A DNA stretch of 64,000 nt from Actinomycetota bacterium (GTDB taxonomy: Bacteria > Actinomycetota > Actinomycetes > S36-B12), in the NCBI GenBank assembly GCA_016717115.1, contig JADKGE010000001.1, positions 310,001-374,000 on the forward strand, in the 5' to 3' direction. The notes beneath the pieces were generated by a model. It searched no databases. It saw only the letters and a program-made list of their open reading frames with translations, and was not told the origin of the DNA. Below are positions 7,867 through 15,964 of this stretch, piece after piece. The translations under genes were made by a program, and so were the position numbers. Numbering within the stretch: position 1 is the first letter of the stretch; each line of letters starts with the position of its first letter.

Positions 7867-8796
7867 GTGAATACGCCCGACCCGGTCAACTACCGATCGC
7901 CCAACGGGGACCAGTCGCGCTCGGACGAGCCTCGCGACGTGCTGTCGAGGTACCGCATGGCCGGTGTTGCATCCGCCGCGGCGGGCGGCGCGGGCGCCTC
8001 CCACGAGCCCAAGACCGACCCCACGGCGGCCGCCTTCTTCGACGTCGACAACACGGTCATGCGCGGCGCGAGCATGTTCCACTTCGCCGTCGGCCTGGCC
8101 CGCCACAACTTCTTCAGCGGCCGCGAGATCGTCGGCTTCGGCGTCAAGCAGCTCAAGTTCGTCCTGAGCGGTTCGGAGGACCTCGAGGACATGGCCTCGG
8201 CCACCGAGGCCGCGCTGTCCTTCGTCCAGGGCCGACGCGTCGACGAGCTCATCCGCCTGAGCGAGGAGATCTTCGACGAGATCATGGTCGACAAGCTCAT
8301 CCCGGGCAGTCTGGCGCTCGCACAGGGCCACCTCGACGCCGGACAGCAGGTGTGGCTCGTCACTGCCACCCCGGTGGAGCTCGCGACGCTCATCGCCCGG
8401 CGTCTCGGGCTCACCGGCGCGCTGGGCACCGTGTCCGAGGTCAAGGGCGGTGTCTACACCGGCCGCCTCGTCGGGCCACCCCTCCATGGGCTCGCCAAGG
8501 CCGAGGCGATCCGGGCGCTGGCGGCCGCCGAGGGCCTGGATCTGTCCCGGTGCTCCGCGTACTCGGACTCGTCGAACGACATCCCGATGCTGTCGACGGT
8601 CGGCACGCCCGTCGCGGTGAATCCCGACCCGGCGCTGCGCGCGCACGCCAGGGAGAACGAGTGGAAGATCCGGGACTTCCGGCGTCGCGAGCAGTTCAAG
8701 AGGGTGGCTCTGCCCGCCGCCGCCGGTGCGGGCGGCATCGCCGTGGGCCTCGTCATGGGCTACGCCGCCGCCCGGGCCCGGCACTCGCTCGCCTAG
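7867..8796 (+). CDS. HAD-IB family phosphatase with C-terminal membrane segment
   Basis: A 309-residue SerB-like HAD hydrolase. The nucleophile motif is FFDVDNTVMRG (DXDXT), motif II is WLVTATP, the lysine region is GLAKAEAI, and the metal motif is YSDSSNDIPML. A hydrophobic stretch (AAGAGGIAVGLVMGYAA) near the C-terminus probably anchors it to the membrane. It matches the SerB1/Rv0505c type placed between the hem region and the acyltransferase/epimerase pair. Phosphoserine is one possible substrate, but this clade is not firmly assigned. The GTG at 7867 fits a leaderless promoter; ATG at 7957 is an alternative. Its stop abuts that of the convergent acyltransferase (TAGCTAG). Confidence 0.85.
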   Translation: MNTPDPVNYRSPNGDQSRSDEPRDVLSRYRMAGVASAAAGGAGASHEPKTDPTAAAFFDVDNTVMRGASMFHFAVGLARHNFFSGREIVGFGVKQLKFVLSGSEDLEDMASATEAALSFVQGRRVDELIRLSEEIFDEIMVDKLIPGSLALAQGHLDAGQQVWLVTATPVELATLIARRLGLTGALGTVSEVKGGVYTGRLVGPPLHGLAKAEAIRALAAAEGLDLSRCSAYSDSSNDIPMLSTVGTPVAVNPDPALRAHARENEWKIRDFRRREQFKRVALPAAAGAGGIAVGLVMGYAAARARHSLA

Positions 8797-9858
8797 CTAG
8801 CCGAACGCCGAGGGGCGGCGCACGAGCAGCCGGTACAGCGACTGCTGGATCTGCTCGCGCACTTGATCGGTGAGGTTGAACACGATCATCGGATCGTCGG
8901 CGGCACCCTCGGGGAAGTGCGCGGTGGAGATCGGCTCGCCGAAGTGGATGAGCCACTTGCTCGGCAGCGGCACCATCCCCAAGGGTCCGAACCACGGGAA
9001 CGTCGGAGTGATGGGGAAGTAGGGCAGCCCCAGGATCCTGGCCAGCGTCTTCGCGTTGGCGATCATGGGGTAGATCTCCTCGGCGCCGACGATCGCCGTC
9101 GGGATGATGGGCGCGCCGGTCTTCAGCGCTGCCGCCACGAAGCCCCCGCGGCCGAAGCGCTGGAGCTTGTACCGCTGGCTGAAGGGCTTGCCGATGCCCT
9201 TGAACCCCTCCGGCCACACACCCACGACCTCGCCCGCCGCGAGGAGCCGCTCGGCATCGGGGTGGCAGGCCAGCGTGTGCCCGGCCTTCCTGGCGATCTC
9301 GCCGAGGAAGGGGGTCTGGAAGACGAGATTCGCACCGAGCATCCGCAGATGGCGGTGAGCGGGATGCTCGTCGTGCAGGGCCAGTTGCGCCATGATCGAG
9401 TCGATCGCGATCGTGCCGGAGTGATTGGCCACGACCAGGGCAGCGGACTCGCCCGGTACGTTCTCCAGGCCGGTGGTCTCGACCCTGAACCAGGACCGGT
9501 ACAGCGGGCGGGCCAGGGCGAGCAGGACCCGATCGGTGAGCTCGGGATCGAACCCGTAGTCGTCGACCGGGTACTCACCGCTGAGGCGACGGCGGACGAA
9601 GTCCGTCCATCCCTCCGCATCACCGCTTCGCACGAGGTCGCGGCCCTCGTCGGCGATCTGCCTCGCCACCTCGTCGGCTCGCACCTCCGCCGGGTCGGCG
9701 GGCACGCTCGGATCAGCGGGTGGATCAGCGGGCGGACGGGCGGCACGCGAGGGCTGCGGACCGGTGTTCCCGACGAGCCGAGCGGCCTTCGAGGGGCCAA
9801 CCGGCCTGTCTCCGGGCTGCTCAGCAGGGCCGAACGGGATGATGTCGGCGTCAGGCAA
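8797..9858 (-). CDS. PlsC-like phospholipid/glycerol acyltransferase
   Basis: A 353-residue protein whose C-terminal two thirds is an LPLAT domain: VVANHSGTIAIDS is the acyltransferase motif I (the His-Asp spacing is one of the longer variants found in mycobacterial Rv0502-type proteins), and VVGVWPEGFKGIGKPF is the second substrate motif. The first ~90 residues are Pro/Ala-rich and probably disordered. The TTG at 9858 was chosen because a GAGGTGG ribosome binding site lies a few bases upstream and the codon falls at the end of the epimerase gene (8-bp overlap). It would esterify glycerolipids or a related acceptor at the membrane; the substrate is unknown. Confidence 0.82.
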   Translation of the reverse strand: MPDADIIPFGPAEQPGDRPVGPSKAARLVGNTGPQPSRAARPPADPPADPSVPADPAEVRADEVARQIADEGRDLVRSGDAEGWTDFVRRRLSGEYPVDDYGFDPELTDRVLLALARPLYRSWFRVETTGLENVPGESAALVVANHSGTIAIDSIMAQLALHDEHPAHRHLRMLGANLVFQTPFLGEIARKAGHTLACHPDAERLLAAGEVVGVWPEGFKGIGKPFSQRYKLQRFGRGGFVAAALKTGAPIIPTAIVGAEEIYPMIANAKTLARILGLPYFPITPTFPWFGPLGMVPLPSKWLIHFGEPISTAHFPEGAADDPMIVFNLTDQVREQIQQSLYRLLVRRPSAFG

Positions 9859-10816
9859 CGTCCACCTCGAGTTCGTCTCGGCGCACGAACTGCATGAACG
9901 CCTCCTCGCTGGACCATAGGGGCTCGAATCCGAGCACCCGCCGCATGGCGCGCGTGTCCAGGCCACGACCGTACGTCAGGTAGCGCACCGCCTCAGGGGA
10001 GAAGTCGGCAAGACCCCGGGTGGCCAGGCTGCGCCCGAGCGTCGCGACGAGCGGGCTGGGCACCGCGACGGTCGCTCGACCCGTTCGCCGGATGGCCTGC
10101 GAGAGCATCAGGACCCCGTCGCCGGCGATGTTGAAGGTGCCACGGCGCGGGTTGACGACGGCCCGTCGCAAGGCCTCGAGCCCGTCGTCCTCGTGGATGA
10201 ACTGCAGGCGTGGATCGAAGCCCAGCACGGTGGGGATGACGGGCAGGGAGAAGTAGCCCGTGATGGCCGTCTGCACGCGTGGGCCGATGAAATTGGCGAA
10301 GCGGAGCGTGCTCACGGACACGTCCGGGCGGCGGCGGGCGAAACCGCGGACGTAGGTCTCGACCTCGACGGAGTCCTTCGCCCAGCCGGACGACGGGGCG
10401 TGCCTAGGCTCCATGTCCTCCGTGAACTTCGCCGGGTCCTTGGGACCGGACCCGTAGACCGCGGCCGTCGACTTCACGACGAGGGACTGCACAGTTGCCG
10501 TGCGCTGGCACGCGGCCAGGAGCTGCATGGTGCCGATGACGTTGATTTCCTTCATCGTCGATCGCCCACCGGCCTGTTTCGGGGTGGCGATCACGCCCAT
10601 GTGCACGACAGTGTCGACGTGAGCCTCGCCCATGACCTTCGCGATCACCGGATTGCGGATGTCCGCGCGCACGAACTCCGTGCCCGGAATCGGCGACTCT
10701 GGGGCGACGACATCCACCCCGATGACACTCGACACCGCCGGATCATCGGCCAGCAGTGCGGCCATGCGGCCGCCGAGATACCGCGACACGCCGGTGACCA
10801 GCACGGTGCGGCTCAA
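9851..10816 (-). CDS. NAD-dependent epimerase/dehydratase-like (extended SDR), atypical active site
   Basis: A 321-residue extended SDR protein with nucleotide-binding start TVLVTGVSRYLGGRM and SDR strand VVKSTAAVYG. The YXXXK catalytic pair expected next is not seen: the equivalent segment is SSGWAKDSVEVE, as in the GalE2/Rv0501 subgroup, so epimerase activity is uncertain. A TTG start at 10816 is preceded by a strong GGAGGAG site, which decides the start. It follows the 32-residue ribosomal peptide gene by 43 bp and overlaps the acyltransferase. This epimerase-acyltransferase pair is conserved in actinobacteria, suggesting a role in lipid or cell-envelope work. Confidence 0.8.
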   Translation of the reverse strand: MSRTVLVTGVSRYLGGRMAALLADDPAVSSVIGVDVVAPESPIPGTEFVRADIRNPVIAKVMGEAHVDTVVHMGVIATPKQAGGRSTMKEINVIGTMQLLAACQRTATVQSLVVKSTAAVYGSGPKDPAKFTEDMEPRHAPSSGWAKDSVEVETYVRGFARRRPDVSVSTLRFANFIGPRVQTAITGYFSLPVIPTVLGFDPRLQFIHEDDGLEALRRAVVNPRRGTFNIAGDGVLMLSQAIRRTGRATVAVPSPLVATLGRSLATRGLADFSPEAVRYLTYGRGLDTRAMRRVLGFEPLWSSEEAFMQFVRRDELEVDVA

Positions 10817-10859
10817 CGCTCCTCCTCCGGCGGAATCGGTGGCTCTGGGCCGAGCGCCG

Positions 10860-10958
10860 CTACTTCTTGTTGCGGCGCTGGACCCGGGTACGACGCAGCA
10901 GTTTGCGGTGCTTCTTCTTCGCCATCCGCTTGCGGCGCTTCTTGACCACCGAGCCCAT
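10860..10958 (-). CDS. AURKAIP1/COX24-type small basic ribosomal peptide (32 aa)
   Basis: A 32-residue, very basic peptide, starting MGSVVKKRRKRMAKKK and ending VQRRNKK. It is the actinobacterial AURKAIP1/COX24-domain protein found beside the BldC-type regulator and the epimerase (Rv0500B position) and seen as an extra small-subunit protein in mycobacterial ribosomes. A ribosome binding site AAGGA lies 8 nt upstream of the ATG. It is a real gene, too short for usual gene finders. Confidence 0.88.
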   Translation of the reverse strand: MGSVVKKRRKRMAKKKHRKLLRRTRVQRRNKK

Positions 10959-11120
10959 AGAGATGTCCTTATCTGTTCTCGTTCAACAATCGAGCGTGAT
11001 CCTCGCACGGCGGCAGGCGGGCCCGCCCAGCGTGGTTTTCTGCCCGCAGCCTATCGCCGCGGTGCGGCCGACGGTCGGGGCGGTACGGCGGCCGACGGCC
11101 GACGCGGGTGTCGCGGACCG

Positions 11121-11327
11121 CTACGCGGTCTCGACGAAGGAGTCGCGGAGGTAGTCGTGGACGGCCTGCTCGGGGACCCGGAAGGAGCGGCCCACCCGGA
11201 CAGCGGGCATCTCCCCGTTGTGCACCAGGCGGTAGACGGTCATCTTCGACACGCGCATCACGGCCGCCACCTCGGCGACAGTGAGGAAATGCACGTCGGA
11301 GAACGCCCGATCAGGGGTCGTGGCCAT
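11121..11327 (-). CDS. BldC-like MerR-type helix-turn-helix DNA-binding protein
   Basis: A 68-residue single-domain DNA-binding protein of the excisionase/BldC class: TVAEVAAVMRVSKMTVYRL forms the winged-helix recognition region and VRVGRSFRVPEQAVHDYL the wing and last helix. BldC in Streptomyces binds direct repeats as head-to-tail oligomers and represses developmental genes; this protein has the same size and layout. In mycobacteria the equivalent (Rv0500A) also lies between proC and the small ribosomal peptide. Gaps of 130 bp upstream and 162 bp downstream suggest its own promoter. It is not part of any mobile element despite the 'excisionase' label such proteins often receive. Confidence 0.88.
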   Translation of the reverse strand: MATTPDRAFSDVHFLTVAEVAAVMRVSKMTVYRLVHNGEMPAVRVGRSFRVPEQAVHDYLRDSFVETA

Positions 11328-11457
11328 GTCACACCGAACTCTCTACCCCGAGTCGCACCGGCTTCCCCTCCGGAGACACACGACATGTAGGCGTTGCGAA
11401 GACTAGTGGCCCGTGGGGTCCTTGGGAAAGTTGATCCGCATATTGCCCCCATCGGGA

Positions 11458-12654
11458 TCAGAACCACAGGCCGGGCTCCACCTCGAGGTCCCATCGGGGG
11501 TAGACGGCCGCGCGCGTCGCCAGCACGGCCGCATCGATCACGTCGTCGGGATCGAAGCCCTGATCGAAGGGCTTCGGCCACGGCTGACGGCCGTCGGTCA
11601 TGCGACCGGGCGCCTGCCGCCCCAACGCCTCGAGGACGTACTCGTGGAAGCCCTCAGGGAGGTCGCTTGTCGGATCGATGGGATGTCCGGAGGCCTCGGC
11701 GATGAGGTGCGTCCAGGCCCGCGGCACGACATCGACCCACTCGTAGCCGCCGCCCCCGACCGCGACCCATCGACCGCCGGCATACCGGTGCGCCCAGCGG
11801 TGGAGCGCCTCGAACGCCATCCGCTGGCCGTCGATCGACACCAGGAGGTGGGCAAGGGGGTCCTCGAAGTGCGTGTCGACGCCGTGCTGCGTGACGATGA
11901 ACTCCGGGCGGAAGGCCCCGAGCACGTCGGGAACGACCGCGTGGATGGCCCGCAGCCACCCCTGGTCGTTGGTGCCTGCGGGCAGGGCCACGTTGACCGC
12001 CGTGCCAGGCGCCGCCGGACCGCCGGACTCCGTCGCCCAGCCACTGCCGGGGAACAGCGACCGGGGGCTCTCGTGAACGGAGATCGTCATGACGCGCGGG
12101 TCGTCCCAGAACATCGCCTGCACGCCATCACCGTGATGGACGTCGATGTCCACGTAGGCGACCCGCTCCACGCCCTGGTCGAGCAGCCAGGCGATCCCCA
12201 CGGCGATGTCGTTGTAGACGCAGAATCCCTCAGCCGCTCCCGGCAGCGCGTGGTGCAGCCCGCCGGAGAGGTTGACCGCATGGTCGACCTCACCCCGATG
12301 CACGGCCTGGACACCCATCAAGGTGGCCGCCGCCACCCTGCTGGCCGCCTCGTGCATGTTCGGGAAGACCGGGTCGTCCTCCGTGCCGAGCCCGCGCTGC
12401 GCGTCGTAGAAGTGCGGATCCGACGACGCCCTGCGAACAGCGGCGACGTACTCGGCCTCGTGCACGCGCAGGATGGCCTCCTCGGGAGCCGGCTCGACCG
12501 GCCCGAGGATGCTCACTCCGGCGTGCTTGAAGAGCCCGAACTCCGCAGCCAGTCGCATCGCCAGCTGGACGCGCACGGGAGCCATGGGATGGCCGGGGCC
12601 GAAGTCGTACTCCGCGAGCCGGTCGTCCCACACGACACCGAGCCGATCGCCCAC
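11458..12654 (-). CDS. acuC: AcuC-like class I histone deacetylase-family protein
   Basis: A 398-residue zinc-dependent deacetylase-fold protein. The catalytic histidine pair is in LSGGLHHALPG, the zinc ligands in DIDVHHGDG, the third Asp near QHGVDTHFEDPL, and the Gly-rich end GGGGYEW is present. AcuC in Bacillus deacetylates and activates acetyl-CoA synthetase; other family members act on acetylpolyamines, so the substrate here is open. The GTG start lies 2 bp after the proC stop, so the two are probably co-translated. Length and motif order are normal for the family. Confidence 0.87.
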   Translation of the reverse strand: MGDRLGVVWDDRLAEYDFGPGHPMAPVRVQLAMRLAAEFGLFKHAGVSILGPVEPAPEEAILRVHEAEYVAAVRRASSDPHFYDAQRGLGTEDDPVFPNMHEAASRVAAATLMGVQAVHRGEVDHAVNLSGGLHHALPGAAEGFCVYNDIAVGIAWLLDQGVERVAYVDIDVHHGDGVQAMFWDDPRVMTISVHESPRSLFPGSGWATESGGPAAPGTAVNVALPAGTNDQGWLRAIHAVVPDVLGAFRPEFIVTQHGVDTHFEDPLAHLLVSIDGQRMAFEALHRWAHRYAGGRWVAVGGGGYEWVDVVPRAWTHLIAEASGHPIDPTSDLPEGFHEYVLEALGRQAPGRMTDGRQPWPKPFDQGFDPDDVIDAAVLATRAAVYPRWDLEVEPGLWF

Positions 12655-12656
12655 GC

Positions 12657-13460
12657 TCAGCCCCCTGACAGCTCGCGACTGCGATCCCTGGCCGCCGCGA
12701 TCGCTGACACGACGGCCTCCTGCACGCCCAGCTGCTCCATCGTCGAGATGGCCACCGCCGTCGTACCGTTCGGAGATGTGACGTTACGCCGCAGCACCTG
12801 GGCTGTCTCGCCGGACGTCTCCAGGAGCGTGGCCGCACCCAGCACCGTCTGGTGGACCATGTGGCGCGCTGTCACCTCGTCAATGCCCATGTCGACGGCG
12901 GCGGTGATCATCGCCTCCGCGAGGAAGAACACATATGCCGGCCCGCTTCCCGAGACGGCCGTCACGGCGTCCTGCAGATCCTCGGGCACCTGGATCACCG
13001 TCCCGACGGATTCCATCAGCCGCGTGGCCAAGGTGAGCGCCCCCACGCTGCAGGCCGCGCCCGCACTGACTCCAGTGACCCCCCGGTCGACCCGGGCCGG
13101 CGTGTTCGGCATGGCGCGCACCACGTTGACGCCCGGGGCCACGCGCTCCTCGATGAAGGCGGTCCGGACTCCGGCAGCGATCGACACGACAAGGCTGCCT
13201 CGCTCGATGAGGGGACCCACCTCGTCGAGCAGCGCGGCCATGTCCTGCGGCTTGACGACGAGAACGGACACATCCGCACCGCGAACGGCCTCGCCGGCAC
13301 TCGCGATGGTGATGTCGTAGCGGCCGGCCAGTTCGGCCGCGCGCTCGGGGCGCTTCTCGACGATGACGACATCCGGTGCAGGGACGATGAAGCGCAGGAA
13401 CCCGCTTGCCAGCGTCTCGCCCATGACGCCACCACCGAGCACGGCTATCCGCATGGTCAT
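12657..13460 (-). CDS. proC: Pyrroline-5-carboxylate reductase
   Basis: ProC reduces 1-pyrroline-5-carboxylate to proline using NAD(P)H in the cytoplasm. The 267-residue protein has a Rossmann start (MRIAVLGGGVMGETLASGF), RAMPNTPARV, and the conserved dimerisation/active region SGSGPAYVFFLAEAM, then TVLGAATLL and the C-terminal NVTSPNGTT. The ATG at 13460 has a good ribosome binding site (GGAGG, 5 nt upstream); a second ATG two codons later is possible. It sits between a proline dehydrogenase and acuC, so genes for proline synthesis and breakdown are side by side. Confidence 0.94.
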   Translation of the reverse strand: MTMRIAVLGGGVMGETLASGFLRFIVPAPDVVIVEKRPERAAELAGRYDITIASAGEAVRGADVSVLVVKPQDMAALLDEVGPLIERGSLVVSIAAGVRTAFIEERVAPGVNVVRAMPNTPARVDRGVTGVSAGAACSVGALTLATRLMESVGTVIQVPEDLQDAVTAVSGSGPAYVFFLAEAMITAAVDMGIDEVTARHMVHQTVLGAATLLETSGETAQVLRRNVTSPNGTTAVAISTMEQLGVQEAVVSAIAAARDRSRELSGG

Positions 13461-13500
13461 GGTGCCTCCGGGCTCACGAGGGTCGTTGTGGTCAGGGTGG

Positions 13501-14427
13501 TCACGTCGGGGAACCCGGCAGCAGCGACCAGATCGCTGCGACGATCGACGTCGGCTGCTCCGCCAAGCCTCCCACGAGCCGTTCGAACCAGTCCGGGCCG
13601 TAGGGGGCATACACCCGAACCCGGTCGCCCTCCGCGGCCAGTCGCTCCTGAACGCCTTCCATCCGGCCCATGTAGAACGCGAACTCGTACGACCGTTGAT
13701 CGCGCAGGTAGCGCCTGACGAGGCTCTCGAGCACCGCGACCAGTACCGGATCGTGGGTGGCGAACGACGGACTGCCGTCACCTCCGAGGAGGGTCTTGGC
13801 GCACCGCACGAACGCCTTGTCGATCTCGGCCGGCTGTTCGTGAGACACGCCGCGGTCGCCGCGATGGGCCCCCTTGACCAGCCTGACCCGTTGTCCGGCG
13901 AAGTGGCGGCAGTCCTCCTCGCTGCGCCGCAGGGCCGCCTGTACCGTCACCCCGACGTCGAGGCCGCGGCCCTGCAGGTCGTCGGCCCACTCCAGCGTCC
14001 GGCCCACATGATCCGCCGGACCCATCCCCACCATCACGGAGACGCCCACGCTGGATGCGTGCTCGCACAAGGTGGCGAGACGGTCCCGCGTGGCCATCAC
14101 GCCATCGGCGCGGTCCGTGCCGAGCGACTCGGGAAAGGCCGAGATCTCGCACACCCCTGCCAGCCCTGCCAGCGCCAGGCGATCGGCCAGGGTCAGGTAC
14201 TCCGTCAGCACGGCGTCCGCCGCGTCCTCGGACTCCACGGTCGGGGCGGCCCGCTCGAGACTGACCCACAGGCCTCGGTCGGCGAGGTCCGCCGCCACGG
14301 TCAATGCCTCGTCGAGGGTGTCGCCGCCCACGACTCGCTTCACGACGCCCCGGGTCACCGGAGTGCGGCTCAGGAGCCCGCCGAGGGACTCGTTGCGCGC
14401 CACCGACGAAAGCGCTTCGCGGATCAC
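13501..14427 (-). CDS. Proline dehydrogenase (monofunctional, PutB type)
   Basis: Oxidises proline to pyrroline-5-carboxylate with FAD. The 308-residue product is a small TIM-barrel PRODH: TPVTRGVVKRVVGGDTLDEAL at the N-terminus, CEISAFPESLG, the lysine motif VRLVKGAH, ATHDPVLVAVLE, and the C-terminal segment EFAFYMGRMEGVQERL with YAPYG. Size matches the one-domain actinobacterial enzyme rather than PutA. The GTG at 14427 was chosen since it gives the usual short leader before the first helix; frames further upstream overlap tetR. It lies 13 bp after the TetR gene, which is a plausible local regulator. Confidence 0.88.
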   Translation of the reverse strand: MIREALSSVARNESLGGLLSRTPVTRGVVKRVVGGDTLDEALTVAADLADRGLWVSLERAAPTVESEDAADAVLTEYLTLADRLALAGLAGVCEISAFPESLGTDRADGVMATRDRLATLCEHASSVGVSVMVGMGPADHVGRTLEWADDLQGRGLDVGVTVQAALRRSEEDCRHFAGQRVRLVKGAHRGDRGVSHEQPAEIDKAFVRCAKTLLGGDGSPSFATHDPVLVAVLESLVRRYLRDQRSYEFAFYMGRMEGVQERLAAEGDRVRVYAPYGPDWFERLVGGLAEQPTSIVAAIWSLLPGSPT

Positions 14428-14440
14428 GTCCCTGGCTCTC

Positions 14441-15133
14441 TCACGGGCGACCGGCCCTGCGCGTCGGATCGAGGAGGCCCTGGATGGTCGGGCCCACAAG
14501 GGCGACGACCTCGTCGTCGGTGGCCGAGGCCAGCGGCTCGATGCGGAGCAGGTAGCGAGTCGTCGCCACGCCGACCAGATAGGACGAGATCAGGGTGACG
14601 CGCAGTCGGGCGTCGGGCACCCCCACCGCGGCCACGACCCGGTCGACCACGGTGCTCTGGAGATACTCCGCGACGAACTTCAACTGGGTCAGCGCCGCTG
14701 CCGAACCGTCGGGCGCCATGGCGGCGCGCGCCGCGCTCGTCGTCACCGATGCGGCCGTGTCGGACTTCAGCAGCCTGGTGAGGTCGCCGCGCACCTGCTC
14801 GTCCCCCATCAGGGTGAGAGTCATGCGCACAAGTCGCTCTCCCATGCCGTCGAGCCCCGGCGCGATGATCTCGGGCACGGCCTGGGCGGGATCGAAGGGC
14901 AGGCGCAGCGCGGCGGCGAAGAGCCGTTCCTTGTTGTTGTACAGGGACTTGACGACATCGGGCGCCACGCCGGCCCCAGCCGCGACCGATTTCATCGTGG
15001 TGCTCGCGTACCCCCGCGACGCGAAGGCGAAGCGCGCGGCCGCGAGAACGGCGTTCGCGGCCTCCTGAGCGCTGGGGACGGGGACCCGCTGCCCGGCAGG
15101 GCGCGGGACCGCCTCGCTCGGTTCGCTAGCCAC
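14441..15133 (-). CDS. TetR-family transcriptional regulator
   Basis: A 230-residue repressor-type protein with an N-terminal helix-turn-helix (ASTTMKSVAAGAGVAPDVVKSLYNNKERL, residues about 43-72) and an all-helical ligand domain. The ligand is unknown. It directly precedes the proline dehydrogenase gene (13-bp gap), so control of proline use or of the run downstream is possible but only inferred from position. The GTG start has no ribosome binding site; a TAGTCT hexamer ends 6 nt upstream and includes the stop codon of the preceding isomerase gene, so an internal leaderless promoter may serve this gene. Confidence 0.87.
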   Translation of the reverse strand: MASEPSEAVPRPAGQRVPVPSAQEAANAVLAAARFAFASRGYASTTMKSVAAGAGVAPDVVKSLYNNKERLFAAALRLPFDPAQAVPEIIAPGLDGMGERLVRMTLTLMGDEQVRGDLTRLLKSDTAASVTTSAARAAMAPDGSAAALTQLKFVAEYLQSTVVDRVVAAVGVPDARLRVTLISSYLVGVATTRYLLRIEPLASATDDEVVALVGPTIQGLLDPTRRAGRP

Positions 15134-15142
15134 GCAACCAGA

Positions 15143-15964
15143 CTATGCGCCCGTCGCCGCCGATTCACCGGATCCGGCGACGCCGCCCACGTGCAGTCGG
15201 GCGAACGCGAGGGCCTCCGCCAGGTCGAGCTCGCGCGCTGCGCGGTCGACCGCCCGCCGGGTGCTCACCTCGAGGATGACCGCGCCGGAGAAGCCGGTCG
15301 CCACGAGCAGGTCCAGGACCTCCGACACGGGCTGGTCACCGCGCCCGGGGATCAGGTGCTCGTCCCGCGCGGAGTCGGTGCCGTCGGCCAGGTGCACGTG
15401 GGACAGCCGGCCGCCGAGGTCCCGGGCCATCTCGACCGCGTCGCTGCGGGAGACCGCCGTGTGCGAGAGGTCCAACGTCGTGTGCGGGTAGTCGTCGTTG
15501 CGGACGTCCCAGTCGGGCAGGTACGCCGCGATGGAGCCGGGACCGGCCCGCCACGGGTACATGTTCTCGACGGCGAAACGGATATCGGTCTCCGAGCCCA
15601 TGCGCTCGAGGCCGGTCACGAAGTCGCGGGCGTAGTCGCGCTGCCAGCGGAAGGGCGGGTGCACGACGACGGTCTCAGCACCCACGACCTCCGCGGCCGC
15701 TTGTGCACGCTGGAGCTTGCCCCACGAGTCCGTGCCCCACACCCGCTGCGTCACGAGCAGGCAGGGGGCGTGGATGGACAGGATGGGTACCCGGTAGTGG
15801 TCGGAGAGTGCCCGGAGCGCGTCGGAGTCCTGGCTCGTGGTGTCGGTCCCGACCATCACCTCGACCCCGTCGAAGCCGAGCGAGGAGGCCATCTCGAACG
15901 CCGTCGCCGTCGACTCGGGGAACACCGACGAGGTCGACAGGCCCACGCGGATGGCCGACGTCAC
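15143..15964 (-). CDS. Sugar phosphate isomerase/epimerase-like TIM-barrel protein
   Basis: A 273-residue xylose-isomerase-like TIM barrel (AP-endonuclease-2 superfamily). Metal-binding-type segments are visible: SIHAPCLLV, VVHPPFRWQ, RFAVENMYPW, TTLDLSHTA, LSHVHLADGT and VILEVSTRR. These give the Glu/His/Asp pattern expected for a divalent metal site. The protein corresponds to the Rv0498 type next to ppx in mycobacteria; the substrate is not known. The GTG start overlaps the P-type ATPase stop (GTGA), so the two are translationally coupled. Confidence 0.82.
   Translation of the reverse strand: MTSAIRVGLSTSSVFPESTATAFEMASSLGFDGVEVMVGTDTTSQDSDALRALSDHYRVPILSIHAPCLLVTQRVWGTDSWGKLQRAQAAAEVVGAETVVVHPPFRWQRDYARDFVTGLERMGSETDIRFAVENMYPWRAGPGSIAAYLPDWDVRNDDYPHTTLDLSHTAVSRSDAVEMARDLGGRLSHVHLADGTDSARDEHLIPGRGDQPVSEVLDLLVATGFSGAVILEVSTRRAVDRAARELDLAEALAFARLHVGGVAGSGESAATGA

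Noticed and set aside
6336..8873. An 845-residue plus-strand open frame across the ligase and HAD genes
   Set aside because: Shadow frame that crosses two real genes of opposite strand; His/Arg/Gln-rich with no motifs.
11121..11327. Excisionase of a mobile element
   Set aside because: No integrase, att repeats or other mobile genes nearby; size and context match the BldC-type regulator conserved at this place.
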